A stretch of DNA of 63,276 nt from Pseudomonadota bacterium (lineage in GTDB: Bacteria; Pseudomonadota; Alphaproteobacteria; Acetobacterales; Acetobacteraceae). The stretch spans positions 1 to 63,276 of the forward strand of contig JAFEFW010000002.1 in assembly GCA_018240405.1 (NCBI GenBank), in the 5' to 3' direction. The notes beneath the pieces are model-generated. The model had not been told where the DNA came from, did not search any database, and saw only the letters and a list, made by a program, of their open reading frames with translations. The translations under genes and the position numbers were made by a program. Shown here piece by piece: positions 10,641-20,106 of the stretch. Each line of letters opens with the position of its first letter. Position 1 is the first letter of the stretch.

Positions 10641-11888
10641 TCAACCGGGAATGCGGACCGGCAGCGAGCGAATGCCGTGGATGAAACAGGAGTAAACCCG
10701 GGTCGCGTCGCCCATGACCTCGATCATCGGAAACCGCGTCAGGATTTCTTCCCAGAGAATCTTCAGCTGCAGTTCGGCTAGCCGATTGCCGACGCACCGG
10801 TGGATGCCGAAGCCAAACGACAAATGCTGGCGTGGCCGGGCGCGGTCGATGATGAACTCGTTCGGCTGCTCGATCACCTCGTCGTCGCGGTTTCCTGAGA
10901 TGTACCACATGATCACTTTTTCGCCGGCCTTGATCGTCTTGCCGCCGATCTCGGTGTCCTGCCTTGCCGTGCGCCGCATGTGGATCACTGGCGTCACGTA
11001 ACGGATGATCTCCGGCACCAGCGTCTCCACCAGCGCCGGATTGGCGTGCAGTTTCCTGTACTCGTCGGGGAACTGGTTCAATGCCATGAGCCCACCGGTC
11101 ATGGAATTGCGCGTGGTATCGTTGCCGCCGACGATCAGCAGCACGAGGTTGCCGATGAACTCCATCGGCGGCATCGACTTTGTCGCGTCGGCATGTGCCA
11201 GCATCGACAGCAGGTCGAATTTCGGCGGCTGCTTCGCGCGCTCCTGGAAAAGCGCGCCCATGGCGCCGGCCATCTCTTTCAGAATGGCGGTGCGTTCCTC
11301 CTCGCTCTTCACCGGGCCGTCCGGGTCCTGCGGATTGGCGACCGCAACGTCGGACCAGTAGGTCAGCTTCGACCGCTCCTCGAAGGGAAAATCGAACAGC
11401 GTCGCCAGCATCATTGTGGTCAGCTTGATCGAGACCTCCTCGACCCAGTCGAAGGTCTCGTTCCGCGGCAGACTGTCAAGCACCAGCCGCGTTCGTTCAC
11501 GGATCAACGTTTCCATGTTGGCCAGATTGCCGGGGGCCACGATGGGGCCGACCACCTTTCGCTGCTCATCGTGCTTCGGCGGGTCCATGGTGATGAAGCT
11601 GGGCCGGTCGTGCTCCGGCAACTGGTCGCGGATCACGATGCCGCCCAGTTCGCTGGAGAACAGCCCGTGGTTCACGTCACAGTACAGAATGTCCTTGTAT
11701 TTGGTCAGCGACCAGTACGGGCCGAAAAAACTATCGGCGGTGTAGTGGACCGGGTCATCGCGGCGGAGGCGCTCGAAATACGGGTGCCAGGTGTCATTCT
11801 GGTACAGACCCGGCTCTGACACGTTTATCTGGTCGAGCGGCAGGGTCCAGGCAGGGCTGGAGGGATCGTGCGGGAGGGATGCGTTCAT
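10641..11888 (-). CDS. Cytochrome P450
   Basis: 415 residues, the normal length for a soluble bacterial P450. The haem-thiolate loop is FGFGIHRCVGNRLAEL with the ligand Cys at about residue 365. The I-helix oxygen-activation segment is LLIVGGNDTTRNSMTGG, and the K-helix ExxR equivalent lies in RYVTPVIHMRRTARQD. It needs electrons from a ferredoxin system not encoded nearby. The sequence looks like the group that hydroxylates fatty acids, terpenes or steroids in actinobacteria and proteobacteria, but no substrate can be assigned. It starts 112 bp from the divergent proA. Confidence 0.93.
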   Translation of the reverse strand: MNASLPHDPSSPAWTLPLDQINVSEPGLYQNDTWHPYFERLRRDDPVHYTADSFFGPYWSLTKYKDILYCDVNHGLFSSELGGIVIRDQLPEHDRPSFITMDPPKHDEQRKVVGPIVAPGNLANMETLIRERTRLVLDSLPRNETFDWVEEVSIKLTTMMLATLFDFPFEERSKLTYWSDVAVANPQDPDGPVKSEEERTAILKEMAGAMGALFQERAKQPPKFDLLSMLAHADATKSMPPMEFIGNLVLLIVGGNDTTRNSMTGGLMALNQFPDEYRKLHANPALVETLVPEIIRYVTPVIHMRRTARQDTEIGGKTIKAGEKVIMWYISGNRDDEVIEQPNEFIIDRARPRQHLSFGFGIHRCVGNRLAELQLKILWEEILTRFPMIEVMGDATRVYSCFIHGIRSLPVRIPG

Positions 11889-12000
11889 CGTCGGACTCCT
11901 GGACGTTGGCGGGAGGCCAGCACGCCGGGCATGGCCGGGTCAACGCCAATGGCGGGTGACGGCTCTGGAAATATGCCCGCTTCCCCGGCAGATTGCCGGC

Positions 12001-13248
12001 ATGGACGCACACGAACACCTGAAGCAGGCGGCGCACGCCGCGCGCGAAGCCAGCCATATCCTGGGCCGTAGCCTTCGGCCGGCGCGCGATGCCGCGCTGC
12101 GGGCAATGGCCGACGCGCTGCGGACGTCGATGCGCGAGATCCTGGACGCGAATGCAAAGGATACCGGCGCCTTCCAGGGCACCAAGGCGTTCCTCGACCG
12201 GTTGACCCTGAATGAGGCGCGGGTCGAGGCGATGGCGGTGGGGCTGGAGGATGTTGCGGCTCTACCGGACCCGCTCGACCGGGTGCTCGCGGAGTGGACA
12301 CGCCCGAACGGGCTGCGCTTTCAGCGCATTGCCACGCCGATCGGTGTGATCGGCATGATCTATGAAAGCCGGCCCAATGTTGGCGCCGATGCTTCCGGGC
12401 TGTGCCTGAAGTCGGGCAACGCGGTCATTCTGCGCGGTGGGTCGGACAGCGTGCACAGCGCCGCCGCGATCAATGTGGCGCTACAACGGGGTCTGGCGGC
12501 GGCCGGGCTGCCACCGGCCTGTGTGCAAAACGCGCCCACCGCCGACCGTTCGTATGTGGCCGCCATGCTGGCCGGCGCGGGGCTGCTGGATCTGATCATT
12601 CCACGCGGCGGCAAGTCGCTGGTCGAGCGCGTGCAGCAGGAGGCCCGCGTGCCAGTGCTGGCGCATGCTGAAGGACTTTGCCACACCTTTGTCCATGCAG
12701 CGGCGGATCCGGACATGGCGCGAAAGATCGTCGCCAACGCCAAGATGCGCCGCACCGGTATCTGCGGCGCCACCGAGACGCTGCTGGTGGATCGCCCGAT
12801 CGCCGCGTCGATCCTGCCGTTGCTGATCGCTGACCTGCGTGTGCTGGGCTGTGATTTCCGCGCCGACGCGGCATCCCGCGCCATCGTGCCGGAACTGGCG
12901 GTCGCGACCGAGGCGGATTTCAACACGGAATGGCTCGACGCCGTCCTGTCAGTCGCGGTGGTGGACGGCGTTGAGGGGGCGCTGTCGCATATCGCGCGGC
13001 ATGGCAGTGAGCACACCGACGCCATTGTCACGCAGGATGAGGGCGCAGCGCGGCAGTTCCTGCGTGGCGTGGACAGCGCGGTGGCGCTGTGGAACGCTTC
13101 GACGCAGTTCTGCGATGGCGGCGAATTCGGCTTTGGCGCCGAGATCGGCATTGCCACCGGTCGTATCCATGCGCGCGGGCCGGTCGGGCTGGAGCAACTG
13201 ACCACGTACCGCACGTTGGTGTTCGGGACTGGACAGGTCCGCCCCTGA
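12001..13248 (+). CDS. proA: Glutamate-5-semialdehyde dehydrogenase (gamma-glutamyl phosphate reductase)
   Basis: 415 residues from the ATG at 12001. It reduces gamma-glutamyl phosphate to glutamate semialdehyde with NADPH, the second step of proline synthesis. The catalytic cysteine lies in NAKMRRTGICGATETLLVD, and the cofactor-binding segment in IGVIGMIYESRPNVGADA. It ends in GLEQLTTYRTLVFGTGQVRP, as other ProA proteins do. proB and obgE, its usual upstream partners, are not here; the upstream gene is the divergent P450. nadD begins at its stop codon. Confidence 0.96.
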   Translation: MDAHEHLKQAAHAAREASHILGRSLRPARDAALRAMADALRTSMREILDANAKDTGAFQGTKAFLDRLTLNEARVEAMAVGLEDVAALPDPLDRVLAEWTRPNGLRFQRIATPIGVIGMIYESRPNVGADASGLCLKSGNAVILRGGSDSVHSAAAINVALQRGLAAAGLPPACVQNAPTADRSYVAAMLAGAGLLDLIIPRGGKSLVERVQQEARVPVLAHAEGLCHTFVHAAADPDMARKIVANAKMRRTGICGATETLLVDRPIAASILPLLIADLRVLGCDFRADAASRAIVPELAVATEADFNTEWLDAVLSVAVVDGVEGALSHIARHGSEHTDAIVTQDEGAARQFLRGVDSAVALWNASTQFCDGGEFGFGAEIGIATGRIHARGPVGLEQLTTYRTLVFGTGQVRP

Positions 13249-13859
13249 CCGACCCTCTTCCCCGCTTCGGTGACCGCCGCCGCACCCGCGTCGGCCTGCT
13301 CGGCGGGTCGTTCAATCCGGCACATGCTGGCCACCACCACATCGCGGAGATGGCGCGCCAGCGGCTCCGATTGGGCCAGGTCTGGCTGCTGGTCTCCCCT
13401 GGCAACCCTCTGAAGCCGCGCGCGGGGATGGCGCCACTGGCGAAACGGCTGGCCACGGCACAGGCGGTTGCCGATGGACGGCGCGTGATTGCGTCCGGCA
13501 TCGAGGCGGCGTTCGGCACGCGCTACACGGTCGACACGTTGCGCACCCTGCAGCAGCGTTTTCCGCGCGTGCGCTTTGTCTGGATCATGGGCGCTGACAT
13601 CCTGACGCAACTGCCGCACTGGCGCTGCTGGCTCGAGATCACGAACCGCTTGCCCTTCGTTGTGCTGCCGCGCCCCGGCTATACCTACGCAGCGCTTGCC
13701 GGACAGGCGGCGCATCGGCTAGGGGCGAACCGCCGGCCAGCGCGGGAAGCCGCTCTGCTGCCGGGCCTGCGTTCCGCCTGGGTGTTCCTGCCGGGGCCGG
13801 AGACTGCGCTGTCTGCTACCGCCATCCGTCAAGCCGCTGCCGAGAGGACCGTGCCATAG
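13245..13859 (+). CDS. nadD: Nicotinate-nucleotide adenylyltransferase
   Basis: About 204 residues. It adenylates nicotinate mononucleotide in NAD synthesis. The nucleotidyltransferase signature is VGLLGGSFNPAHAGHHHIAEM, with the second signature near the C-terminus (ETALSATAIRQAAAE, the ISSTxIR equivalent). No ATG or GTG lies near the conserved N-terminus. The best-placed start is a CTG at 13245 that overlaps the proA stop as CTGA; the only in-frame ATG nearby (13089) would overlap proA by 160 bp and adds sequence unlike NadD. The start is therefore unusual or miscalled. Confidence 0.9.
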   Translation: MTDPLPRFGDRRRTRVGLLGGSFNPAHAGHHHIAEMARQRLRLGQVWLLVSPGNPLKPRAGMAPLAKRLATAQAVADGRRVIASGIEAAFGTRYTVDTLRTLQQRFPRVRFVWIMGADILTQLPHWRCWLEITNRLPFVVLPRPGYTYAALAGQAAHRLGANRRPAREAALLPGLRSAWVFLPGPETALSATAIRQAAAERTVP

Positions 13860-13948
13860 CCAAGACGACGAAACTAGCCCCATCCCCTGCGCGCCATGCT
13901 CCGGCGCCGCGCAAGAAGGCTGCCAAGCCTGCTCTGCCAGATGCTGCA

Positions 13949-14365
13949 ATGCCTACAACGCCACGCAAAAAGACGATCGTAGCGGGCCCCAAGCCCGTGC
14001 GCGCGCGGGCGGCAAAGACTGAGCCGTCCAAGCTCGACCAGCTTCAGACGGTTATCGTGGGCAGCCTGGAGGACGATAAGGCCGAAAACGTTGTGACGCT
14101 GGACCTGGCCGGGAAAGCGATGTTCTGCGACAGGATGGTGATCGCTACCGGGTTGGCCGATCGGCAGATTGCCGCCATGGCGCAGCACCTTGCGGAGAAG
14201 CTGAAGGACGGTGGATTCGGCCGCGTCCAGGTGGAGGGCGCGGGCGGTTCCGACTGGGTGCTGATCGATGCCGGCGATATTGTGGTGCACCTGTTCAAGC
14301 CGGAGGCGCGAGCGATGTACGCGCTGGAAAAGATGTGGGGCCAGGATCTGGACGAAGCGGTATGA
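13949..14365 (+). CDS. rsfS: Ribosome silencing factor RsfS
   Basis: 138 residues from the ATG at 13949. The core resembles RsfS/Iojap proteins: VIVGSLEDDKAENVVTLDL, then MVIATGLADRQIAAMAQHL, SDWVLIDAGDIVVHLF and YALEKMWGQ. RsfS binds ribosomal protein L14 and blocks subunit joining when nutrients are short. The N-terminus is an extra basic Lys/Arg/Pro-rich stretch of about 30 residues, and the frame stays open back to the nadD stop. It follows nadD as in many bacteria; the usual next gene, rlmH, is not present. Confidence 0.93.
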   Translation: MPTTPRKKTIVAGPKPVRARAAKTEPSKLDQLQTVIVGSLEDDKAENVVTLDLAGKAMFCDRMVIATGLADRQIAAMAQHLAEKLKDGGFGRVQVEGAGGSDWVLIDAGDIVVHLFKPEARAMYALEKMWGQDLDEAV

Positions 14366-14545
14366 TACCCGCGACGGACCGAGGGCTCCGTGTGGGAAAG
14401 AGTATTTGGTCGGATTGGAGCTAGGTCGCATCTGCGGCCGGATGTGGTGGCGGCTGGAGCCAGCATGAGCGGCCGCATTCCGCCGGTGTCACCCAATCAG
14501 ATGGGCACGCACGCTTGATAACCGGGCAAAACTTCATGCTGGCAG

Positions 14546-15700
14546 ATGTCGTGCGGTTCGCGCGGGACGAACCAGCGCCCGCCGTCTGTAGCCATTCAAG
14601 TGCAGCAAGGCCACCAGCAGCCTGCGGAGCAAGTCACAGCTATTGTGCCACGCACGCAGGCTGAACTGTCGCTTGCTACGTCACAGCCATCTGTGCCACA
14701 GCGCGCGCCTGTGTCCCTAAGCGCGCGTCCTCCCATCCCCATCGACCTGTCCGAAGCGCGGCCGCAGACCGACGGGGTCGTGTGGTCTTTGCGCGTTCCC
14801 GGACACGACGGCCAACCGGACTGGGACTGGTGGCACTATGACCTGGTGAACGGTCAGGCCCGGCGCGCGCTGGAGCACCATCCGGCACTGCCAGAATTCG
14901 CGCAGTCCATCCTGCTCGGCACCGACGAGACTCCCCGCATCCTGGAGGATGACGGCGTCATCGCCGGCGTCATGCCCGCCTTTGCCCGCACTGGGGATGC
15001 TGAGGAATTTACCGTCTCCGCCTGGCACTTCGCTCTAGCGCAGCATGCTCTGATCACGGGCCGGCGCAGTGCCTCCCGTTCGCTGGTCCACATGTGGGAG
15101 GCGGTGCGGCGCGGCGATGGGCCAACCGGGCCTGGTGATCTGGTTGAACGTTGTATCGTGGATTTCGCGCGGGCCGCGCGGTCGCACCTTGCCACATTGG
15201 CGGCGAAGCTCGAACCGATTGAGGATGTGCTGCTTGAACCGCGTGATTCGGCAGGACTCGCGGATATCGGCCGGAAGCTTGGTGCCGTCAGGCGCGAGGC
15301 AACGCGGTTGCAACGCGTTTTGACGCCGCTGGCGCGGACGCTCGATGATGAGGACGAGGAGCTGCCGTTATGGGCCGGGCTTACAGAGCACAATATCAGC
15401 CTGCGGCTGGTGAACGCGGCGCTGGATGACATAGCGGCTTTAAATGACCGTGCGCGGTCGCTGCAGGATGAGCTGACGACACGGCTGACGGAGGAAACCA
15501 ACAGGCGCCTGTATATCGTCTCCGTGGTAACGACACTGATTGTGCCAGGAACGTTCATCACGGGCTTCTTCGGCATGAACACGGGCGGCATGCTGTGGGC
15601 CGGTGAGGGCATGCGTTATGGCACGCTGTACGCGACGATGCTGTGCGTGGGAGCTATTCTGGCGACAATGCTATGGCTGAAATGGAAGCGGCTGCTGTAA
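14546..15700 (+). CDS. ZntB/CorA-like divalent cation transporter
   Basis: Up to 384 residues. The long helical soluble domain runs from about residue 80 to 310. Two C-terminal membrane helices follow (IVSVVTTLIVPGTFITGFF and TLYATMLCVGAILATMLWL), with the CorA-family GMN pore motif between them as FFGMNTGGMLW, the variant typical of ZntB zinc transporters. The start is uncertain: the ATG at 14546 gives a poorly conserved-looking N-terminus, and a GTG at 14711 is possible. It is a single gene on the plus strand. Confidence 0.85.
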   Translation: MSCGSRGTNQRPPSVAIQVQQGHQQPAEQVTAIVPRTQAELSLATSQPSVPQRAPVSLSARPPIPIDLSEARPQTDGVVWSLRVPGHDGQPDWDWWHYDLVNGQARRALEHHPALPEFAQSILLGTDETPRILEDDGVIAGVMPAFARTGDAEEFTVSAWHFALAQHALITGRRSASRSLVHMWEAVRRGDGPTGPGDLVERCIVDFARAARSHLATLAAKLEPIEDVLLEPRDSAGLADIGRKLGAVRREATRLQRVLTPLARTLDDEDEELPLWAGLTEHNISLRLVNAALDDIAALNDRARSLQDELTTRLTEETNRRLYIVSVVTTLIVPGTFITGFFGMNTGGMLWAGEGMRYGTLYATMLCVGAILATMLWLKWKRLL

Positions 15701-15980
15701 GCGGCGCCGCCGCATAGCCTGGCCAGGCCGGACCATGACGGCATAGCGCAAACGTCAAGTGTCTGGTCGTCATGCACTGTGGCTCAGAAACGATCCCTGG
15801 CTTGCCTGCCGTTACTGTTGCGGCGACCTGCTTCAACGCAGCGAAAGCACCTCGCACGTCCTGTCAACCCGGGCGATTGGGCCTCGGAAGGGGCGCCTGG
15901 TTGACGCGATTGCGCGGGACACCTGGCGGTACTGAACCTGGTCCGGAAAGCGCGGAGGCTGCGTGGACCGGCGCGGCCCG

Positions 15981-17564
15981 TCAGTGGGGCGTAAACAGCG
16001 TGTGCAACTGATTCTTCTGCAGCTTGCCGGTGACCGTCAGCGGTAGCTGCGCGTGCTGAGCAAAGACCAGGCGGCGTGGCACCTTGTAGGCTGCCATGTG
16101 GTGCCGGCAATGCATCAGCAGCTCCGCTTCGGTCACGTCGGCGCCGGAGTGTCGCACAACCACGGCTGCAACGATCTCATCGCGTTCCGGATCCGGCAGC
16201 CCGATGACATGCGCCTGCTCGACCGCCGGATGGAGTTGCAGGATCTCCTCCACCTCCATCGGTGCGACATTGATGCCGCCAGTCTTCAGCATCTCCTTCA
16301 GCCGGCCGCGGAACAACAGGTTCCCACCAGCGTCGAGCTGGCAGTAGTCGCCGGTGCGGAAGAAGCCGTCGGCATCGAAGGCCTCGGTCGTTCGTTCCGG
16401 ATCCTTGTAGTAGCCGGGCGTGACATAGCCTTTAACCCGCAGCTCGCCGGTCGTCTCGGGCGGGAGCACGGCGCCGGTCTCCGGATCGACGATACGGAAC
16501 TGCGTACCGGGCAGCACCCGGCCGGTGGTGCGCGCGCGCAGTTCGTCCGGATCTCGCCAGTCGGTGACGGCGCAGTTGCCGTAGGTCTCGGTCAGCCCGA
16601 AGATCTGGCAGGCGTTCGGCAGCAGGTCGCGCATGACGCGCAGCATCTGCTCCGGCGTCCCGATCGTTGCGCCCTTACGCATGGCATTGATGTCGCGGCG
16701 TGCGAAGTCGGGATGATCCAGCAGCGCCTGCACCATGTTCGGCGTGGCATAGAGGACGCTGCAGCGCTCCTTCTCCATGATGTGCAGCGCCTCAGCGGCA
16801 TCGAAGGATTCCTGCAGCACGACACAGGCGCCGTGGGTCAACGCGGCGAATAGTGCATTCTCGCAGCCAAGGCCCCAGAACAGCGAAATCGCCAGCCACA
16901 GCCGGTCGGTATCATCGATGCCAAGCCGCTCGCCAATATTGTAGAGGTTTTCGATCAGCGGCCGGTGCAGGATCATCACGCCCTTGGGTCGCGAGGTCGA
17001 GCCGGAAGTGTAAAGAATATACGCCATGTCCTCCGGTGTCACGTCAGCCGCCCGTTCCCGAACTGCCTCCGGTGCGACGCCGGCACCGGCCATCTCGAAT
17101 GCCGCGAATGTCATCATATCCGGACGAGCGGCCGCACCGACGATGATGACGTGGCGCAGCAAGGGCAGGGTCTCCGGCCACGGCCGCAATTCATCCAGCA
17201 GCGCGAGGTAGTCCGCCTTCAGGAACCGGTCCGACGCGATCAGCACCGTGGTGTCCGAGTGCGACAAGACGTATTCGAGTTCGCGCGCCGTCGACCATGT
17301 GTTGACGCCGACCATCACCGCGCCGATCGCAGTGATGGCAAAGTCCATCAGCACCCATTCGGCCTTGTTGCCCATCAGGATGGCGACCTTCTCGCCTTTC
17401 CGGACGCCGAGGGCGATCAGTCCGCGTGCCAGTTCATGGACACGGTCGCGCAACGTCCGAAATGTCCAGCTGCGATCGCCGTCTACCAGTGCCTGACGGT
17501 CCGGATACTTTACCGCGAACTCGTCGAGGAAGGCCGGGATGGTGCGGCCCGTTGGCATCGGCAT
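15981..17564 (-). CDS. Acyl-CoA ligase (adenylate-forming)
   Basis: 527 residues of the AMP-forming synthetase family. The ATP-binding loop is YILYTSGSTSRPKGVM. The motif FRTGDYCQLDAGGNLLFRGRLKE gives the hinge, and the C-terminal catalytic lysine lies in LPLTVTGKLQKNQL. It activates a carboxylic acid to its CoA thioester; sequence flavour is of crotonobetaine/carnitine or medium-chain ligases, but the substrate is not certain. It is the last gene of a minus-strand block (thiolase-like, DUF35, MmgE/PrpD, alcohol dehydrogenase, ligase) that looks like one degradation pathway, with 22 bp separating it from the dehydrogenase gene. Confidence 0.92.
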   Translation of the reverse strand: MPMPTGRTIPAFLDEFAVKYPDRQALVDGDRSWTFRTLRDRVHELARGLIALGVRKGEKVAILMGNKAEWVLMDFAITAIGAVMVGVNTWSTARELEYVLSHSDTTVLIASDRFLKADYLALLDELRPWPETLPLLRHVIIVGAAARPDMMTFAAFEMAGAGVAPEAVRERAADVTPEDMAYILYTSGSTSRPKGVMILHRPLIENLYNIGERLGIDDTDRLWLAISLFWGLGCENALFAALTHGACVVLQESFDAAEALHIMEKERCSVLYATPNMVQALLDHPDFARRDINAMRKGATIGTPEQMLRVMRDLLPNACQIFGLTETYGNCAVTDWRDPDELRARTTGRVLPGTQFRIVDPETGAVLPPETTGELRVKGYVTPGYYKDPERTTEAFDADGFFRTGDYCQLDAGGNLLFRGRLKEMLKTGGINVAPMEVEEILQLHPAVEQAHVIGLPDPERDEIVAAVVVRHSGADVTEAELLMHCRHHMAAYKVPRRLVFAQHAQLPLTVTGKLQKNQLHTLFTPH

Positions 17565-17586
17565 GGCGACGGTCTCTACGTTGCGG

Positions 17587-18630
17587 TCACAGCGACGGTT
17601 TCAGCAGGATGCGGCCGGCCGGTGCCGCCTGTTCCACCATCTGGTGGGCGTCGGCCGCGCGCTCCAGCGGTATCCGGTCGGCAATGACGGGCCGCACCAA
17701 TCCACGGCGTACGAGATCAAGGCAGTCCCATAATTGCCGGCGATTGGTGCTTTGTGCGCTATGGATCGATAGGCCGCGCAGGAACAATTGTGCCGGGTTC
17801 AGTCTGACGAAGTCACCGCTGAGCTGGCCGATGAAGATCCAGCGCCCGCGCAGCGCCAGCGACCGGCGCATTGCATCGAAGGTGTGGCTGCCGACATTGT
17901 CGATGGCGACGTCGGCGCCTTCGCCGCCGGTCAGTGCCTTAACGCGGGCCGAGAAGTCTTCGCCTCGTTGATAAACCACCACGTGGTCGGCGCCGGCGGC
18001 GCGGATCGTCTCTGCCTTCCCGAGCGATCCCGTCACCGCAATCACCTCGGCGCCGGCGATGTGGGCCAACTGCACGCCGTGGATGCCAAGACCGCCGCCG
18101 GCGCCGTTGATCACCACACGCTCACCGATCCTGACGCCGGCAACGTCGCGGATGGCATTCAGTTCGGTGCCGACGGTGCAGGCGACAATCGCCGCCTCAT
18201 CCAGTGCGACGCCGTCCGGCACATGCGCCACATTGTCCTCGGACACGCAGACCAGCTCGGCGTAGCCGCCGTTCAGCCCCATGTCGCCCAGGAATTCCTG
18301 TTTGGGACACGCCGTCTCCTGGTCGTTGCGGCAGTAGCGGCAACGGCCGCAGATGGAACGGCGCTGCAGCGTGGCGACGCGGTCGCCGGGCCGGAAGTCG
18401 CGCACGGCGGGGCCGACGGATTCCACGATGCCGGAAACCTCATGGCCGGGGATGAGCGGCATCTCCACGCCTCGGCGCAGGGTGCCGTTGCGGGTGACGA
18501 CGTCGTGGAAGCAGACGCCGCAGGCCTCAACCCGGATTCGCACGTCGTTCGGACGCAATTCCGGCGGGTCGACGTCTTCCAGCGACAAGGCGTCGAGCCC
18601 ACCCGGCGTGCGGACGACTATCGCTCTCAT
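17587..18630 (-). CDS. Zinc-dependent alcohol dehydrogenase family oxidoreductase
   Basis: 347 residues of the medium-chain dehydrogenase/reductase superfamily. Catalytic zinc ligands are in EACGVCFHD and IPGHEVSG. The structural zinc site is the four-cysteine lobe CGRCRYCRNDQETAC. The nucleotide-binding loop is INGAGGGLGIHGVQLA. It oxidises an alcohol or reduces an enone or acryloyl-type CoA substrate using NAD(P)(H). It sits between the MmgE/PrpD gene and the acyl-CoA ligase in the same direction. Confidence 0.9.
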   Translation of the reverse strand: MRAIVVRTPGGLDALSLEDVDPPELRPNDVRIRVEACGVCFHDVVTRNGTLRRGVEMPLIPGHEVSGIVESVGPAVRDFRPGDRVATLQRRSICGRCRYCRNDQETACPKQEFLGDMGLNGGYAELVCVSEDNVAHVPDGVALDEAAIVACTVGTELNAIRDVAGVRIGERVVINGAGGGLGIHGVQLAHIAGAEVIAVTGSLGKAETIRAAGADHVVVYQRGEDFSARVKALTGGEGADVAIDNVGSHTFDAMRRSLALRGRWIFIGQLSGDFVRLNPAQLFLRGLSIHSAQSTNRRQLWDCLDLVRRGLVRPVIADRIPLERAADAHQMVEQAAPAGRILLKPSL

Positions 18631-18732
18631 AACGCGGACTCGAGTGCCGGCAATGCGCCGGCCGTTTGGCCATGCAGACCCTCGAAACCGATCCAGCCGT
18701 CCGCGTCAGCGATTAGGTGGCGAGAGGTGAGA

Positions 18733-20106
18733 TCAGGCATCGCCAGGTCTCCCGTTCACAGTCTCAAGCAATTCGAAAAGTGCACGGCAATCCGGTGCGT
18801 CCGACAATGAGAAGGCCAGCGCTTCGATCTGCCGCACAGTTCCTGATTCATAATGATGGCGGGCTTCATCGCGGAAGCGGCATCGCACCGCGTCAGCCCC
18901 CAGCCATGGCACGTCCGGCAGGCCGGCGTGGCACTCGGTGCCGTCGCGGCGATGGAGCGTGATCTCAGCCGGTTGGCGGGCCGGGTAGGCCATATCGAAG
19001 TCAGGCACGATCTGCAGCCGGCAGCGCTGCGCAAGGTCGACGATCATCGGATCGGCAAAGCGGGCGTATGCGGCTTCATCCACCGTACCAAGCTGCAGGG
19101 CGGCGGCCACGCCGAACTGGATGCTCATTTTCGCCTGTGTCGCACTGGCAAAAGGGCCGGCGCAGTCGCAGCCCGGATAGGCGCGAGCGGCGGTGAACGT
19201 ACGGATCGTGACGGCCTCGATCTCATTCGGCGGCACCCCATGCAGCGCCTGCGCAACCGCAACCGGCGTCAGGATGTAGTTGCAGCCGGCGAATGGCTTG
19301 AATTCCACCTGTGCGATCGCTGGCGGAGCTGTGCCCAGTCCGTCAGTCAGGATGTCGCCCGCCTCCGGCCCTGATCCGTAGGCGGCGAACATGCCGTCGA
19401 TGCCTTCCAGGATTGTTTCCGAGGCCGCAAGGCCGGCGCGCGCCATGTCCACCGCGATCAGGCCGTTGCGAGCAGCGCTGCCGGCGTGGATGTAGACCTC
19501 CTGCGCGCCGGTACGAGTCCATTCGTTCAGGCCGGCGGAAAGGTTGGCGCCGAAGCCCAAGGCATGCACAGCCGTCGTTTCATCCAGCCGCAAGGCTGTG
19601 GCGCAGCCGGCGGCAACACCCAAGGCGCCTGACAGTCCGGTCGGCCGGAAATGCGGGTTGAACCGGCCGGAGCGGACGGCCATGCCGGTCCGCGCCATGA
19701 TTTCGTAGCCGGCGACGACGCCGCGCAGCAGGTCCTTGCCCGACAGGGACTCGCGTTGCGCCAGCGCCAGCATTGCCGGGATCACGACGACGCCGATGTG
19801 CGAGCCGCTGGGCACGTGCATGTCGTCGCGGATCAGCAGATGGCCCAGCGCGGCGTTGCCGAAGGCGGCATCGGGGGCAGGGATGCGGCGGCCCAGCCAC
19901 CAGTGATGCGCTTCCGCCGCGCCGCTTGACCGGCTGGCGTACCGCAGGATCGCATCGGCAATGGGCAGGCCGCGGACAGCGAGGCAGTTGGCAATATGGT
20001 CCAGCAGGCACAAGGCCACCTGATCGCGTATCGCATCAGGCGGTCCGCCATCCGCCAGCACGCGACGGACCAGTCTGCGCGCCAGCGATGGTCCTGCTTC
20101 AGCCAT
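18733..20106 (-). CDS. MmgE/PrpD family protein
   Basis: 457 residues of the MmgE/PrpD fold, which includes 2-methylcitrate dehydratase and aconitate decarboxylase. Recognisable regions are the helical N-terminal domain with DHIANCLAVRG, SHIGVVVIPAMLALAQRE in the middle, and FKPFAGCNYILTPVAVA. Many members outside propionate metabolism have unknown hydratase or isomerase substrates, so only the family is called. It overlaps the DUF35 gene by 8 bp, which supports one operon. Confidence 0.88.
   Translation of the reverse strand: MAEAGPSLARRLVRRVLADGGPPDAIRDQVALCLLDHIANCLAVRGLPIADAILRYASRSSGAAEAHHWWLGRRIPAPDAAFGNAALGHLLIRDDMHVPSGSHIGVVVIPAMLALAQRESLSGKDLLRGVVAGYEIMARTGMAVRSGRFNPHFRPTGLSGALGVAAGCATALRLDETTAVHALGFGANLSAGLNEWTRTGAQEVYIHAGSAARNGLIAVDMARAGLAASETILEGIDGMFAAYGSGPEAGDILTDGLGTAPPAIAQVEFKPFAGCNYILTPVAVAQALHGVPPNEIEAVTIRTFTAARAYPGCDCAGPFASATQAKMSIQFGVAAALQLGTVDEAAYARFADPMIVDLAQRCRLQIVPDFDMAYPARQPAEITLHRRDGTECHAGLPDVPWLGADAVRCRFRDEARHHYESGTVRQIEALAFSLSDAPDCRALFELLETVNGRPGDA

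Noticed and set aside
12360-13715. Minus-strand open frame opposite proA and nadD
   Set aside because: Both plus-strand genes are certain; the antisense text is compositionally random.
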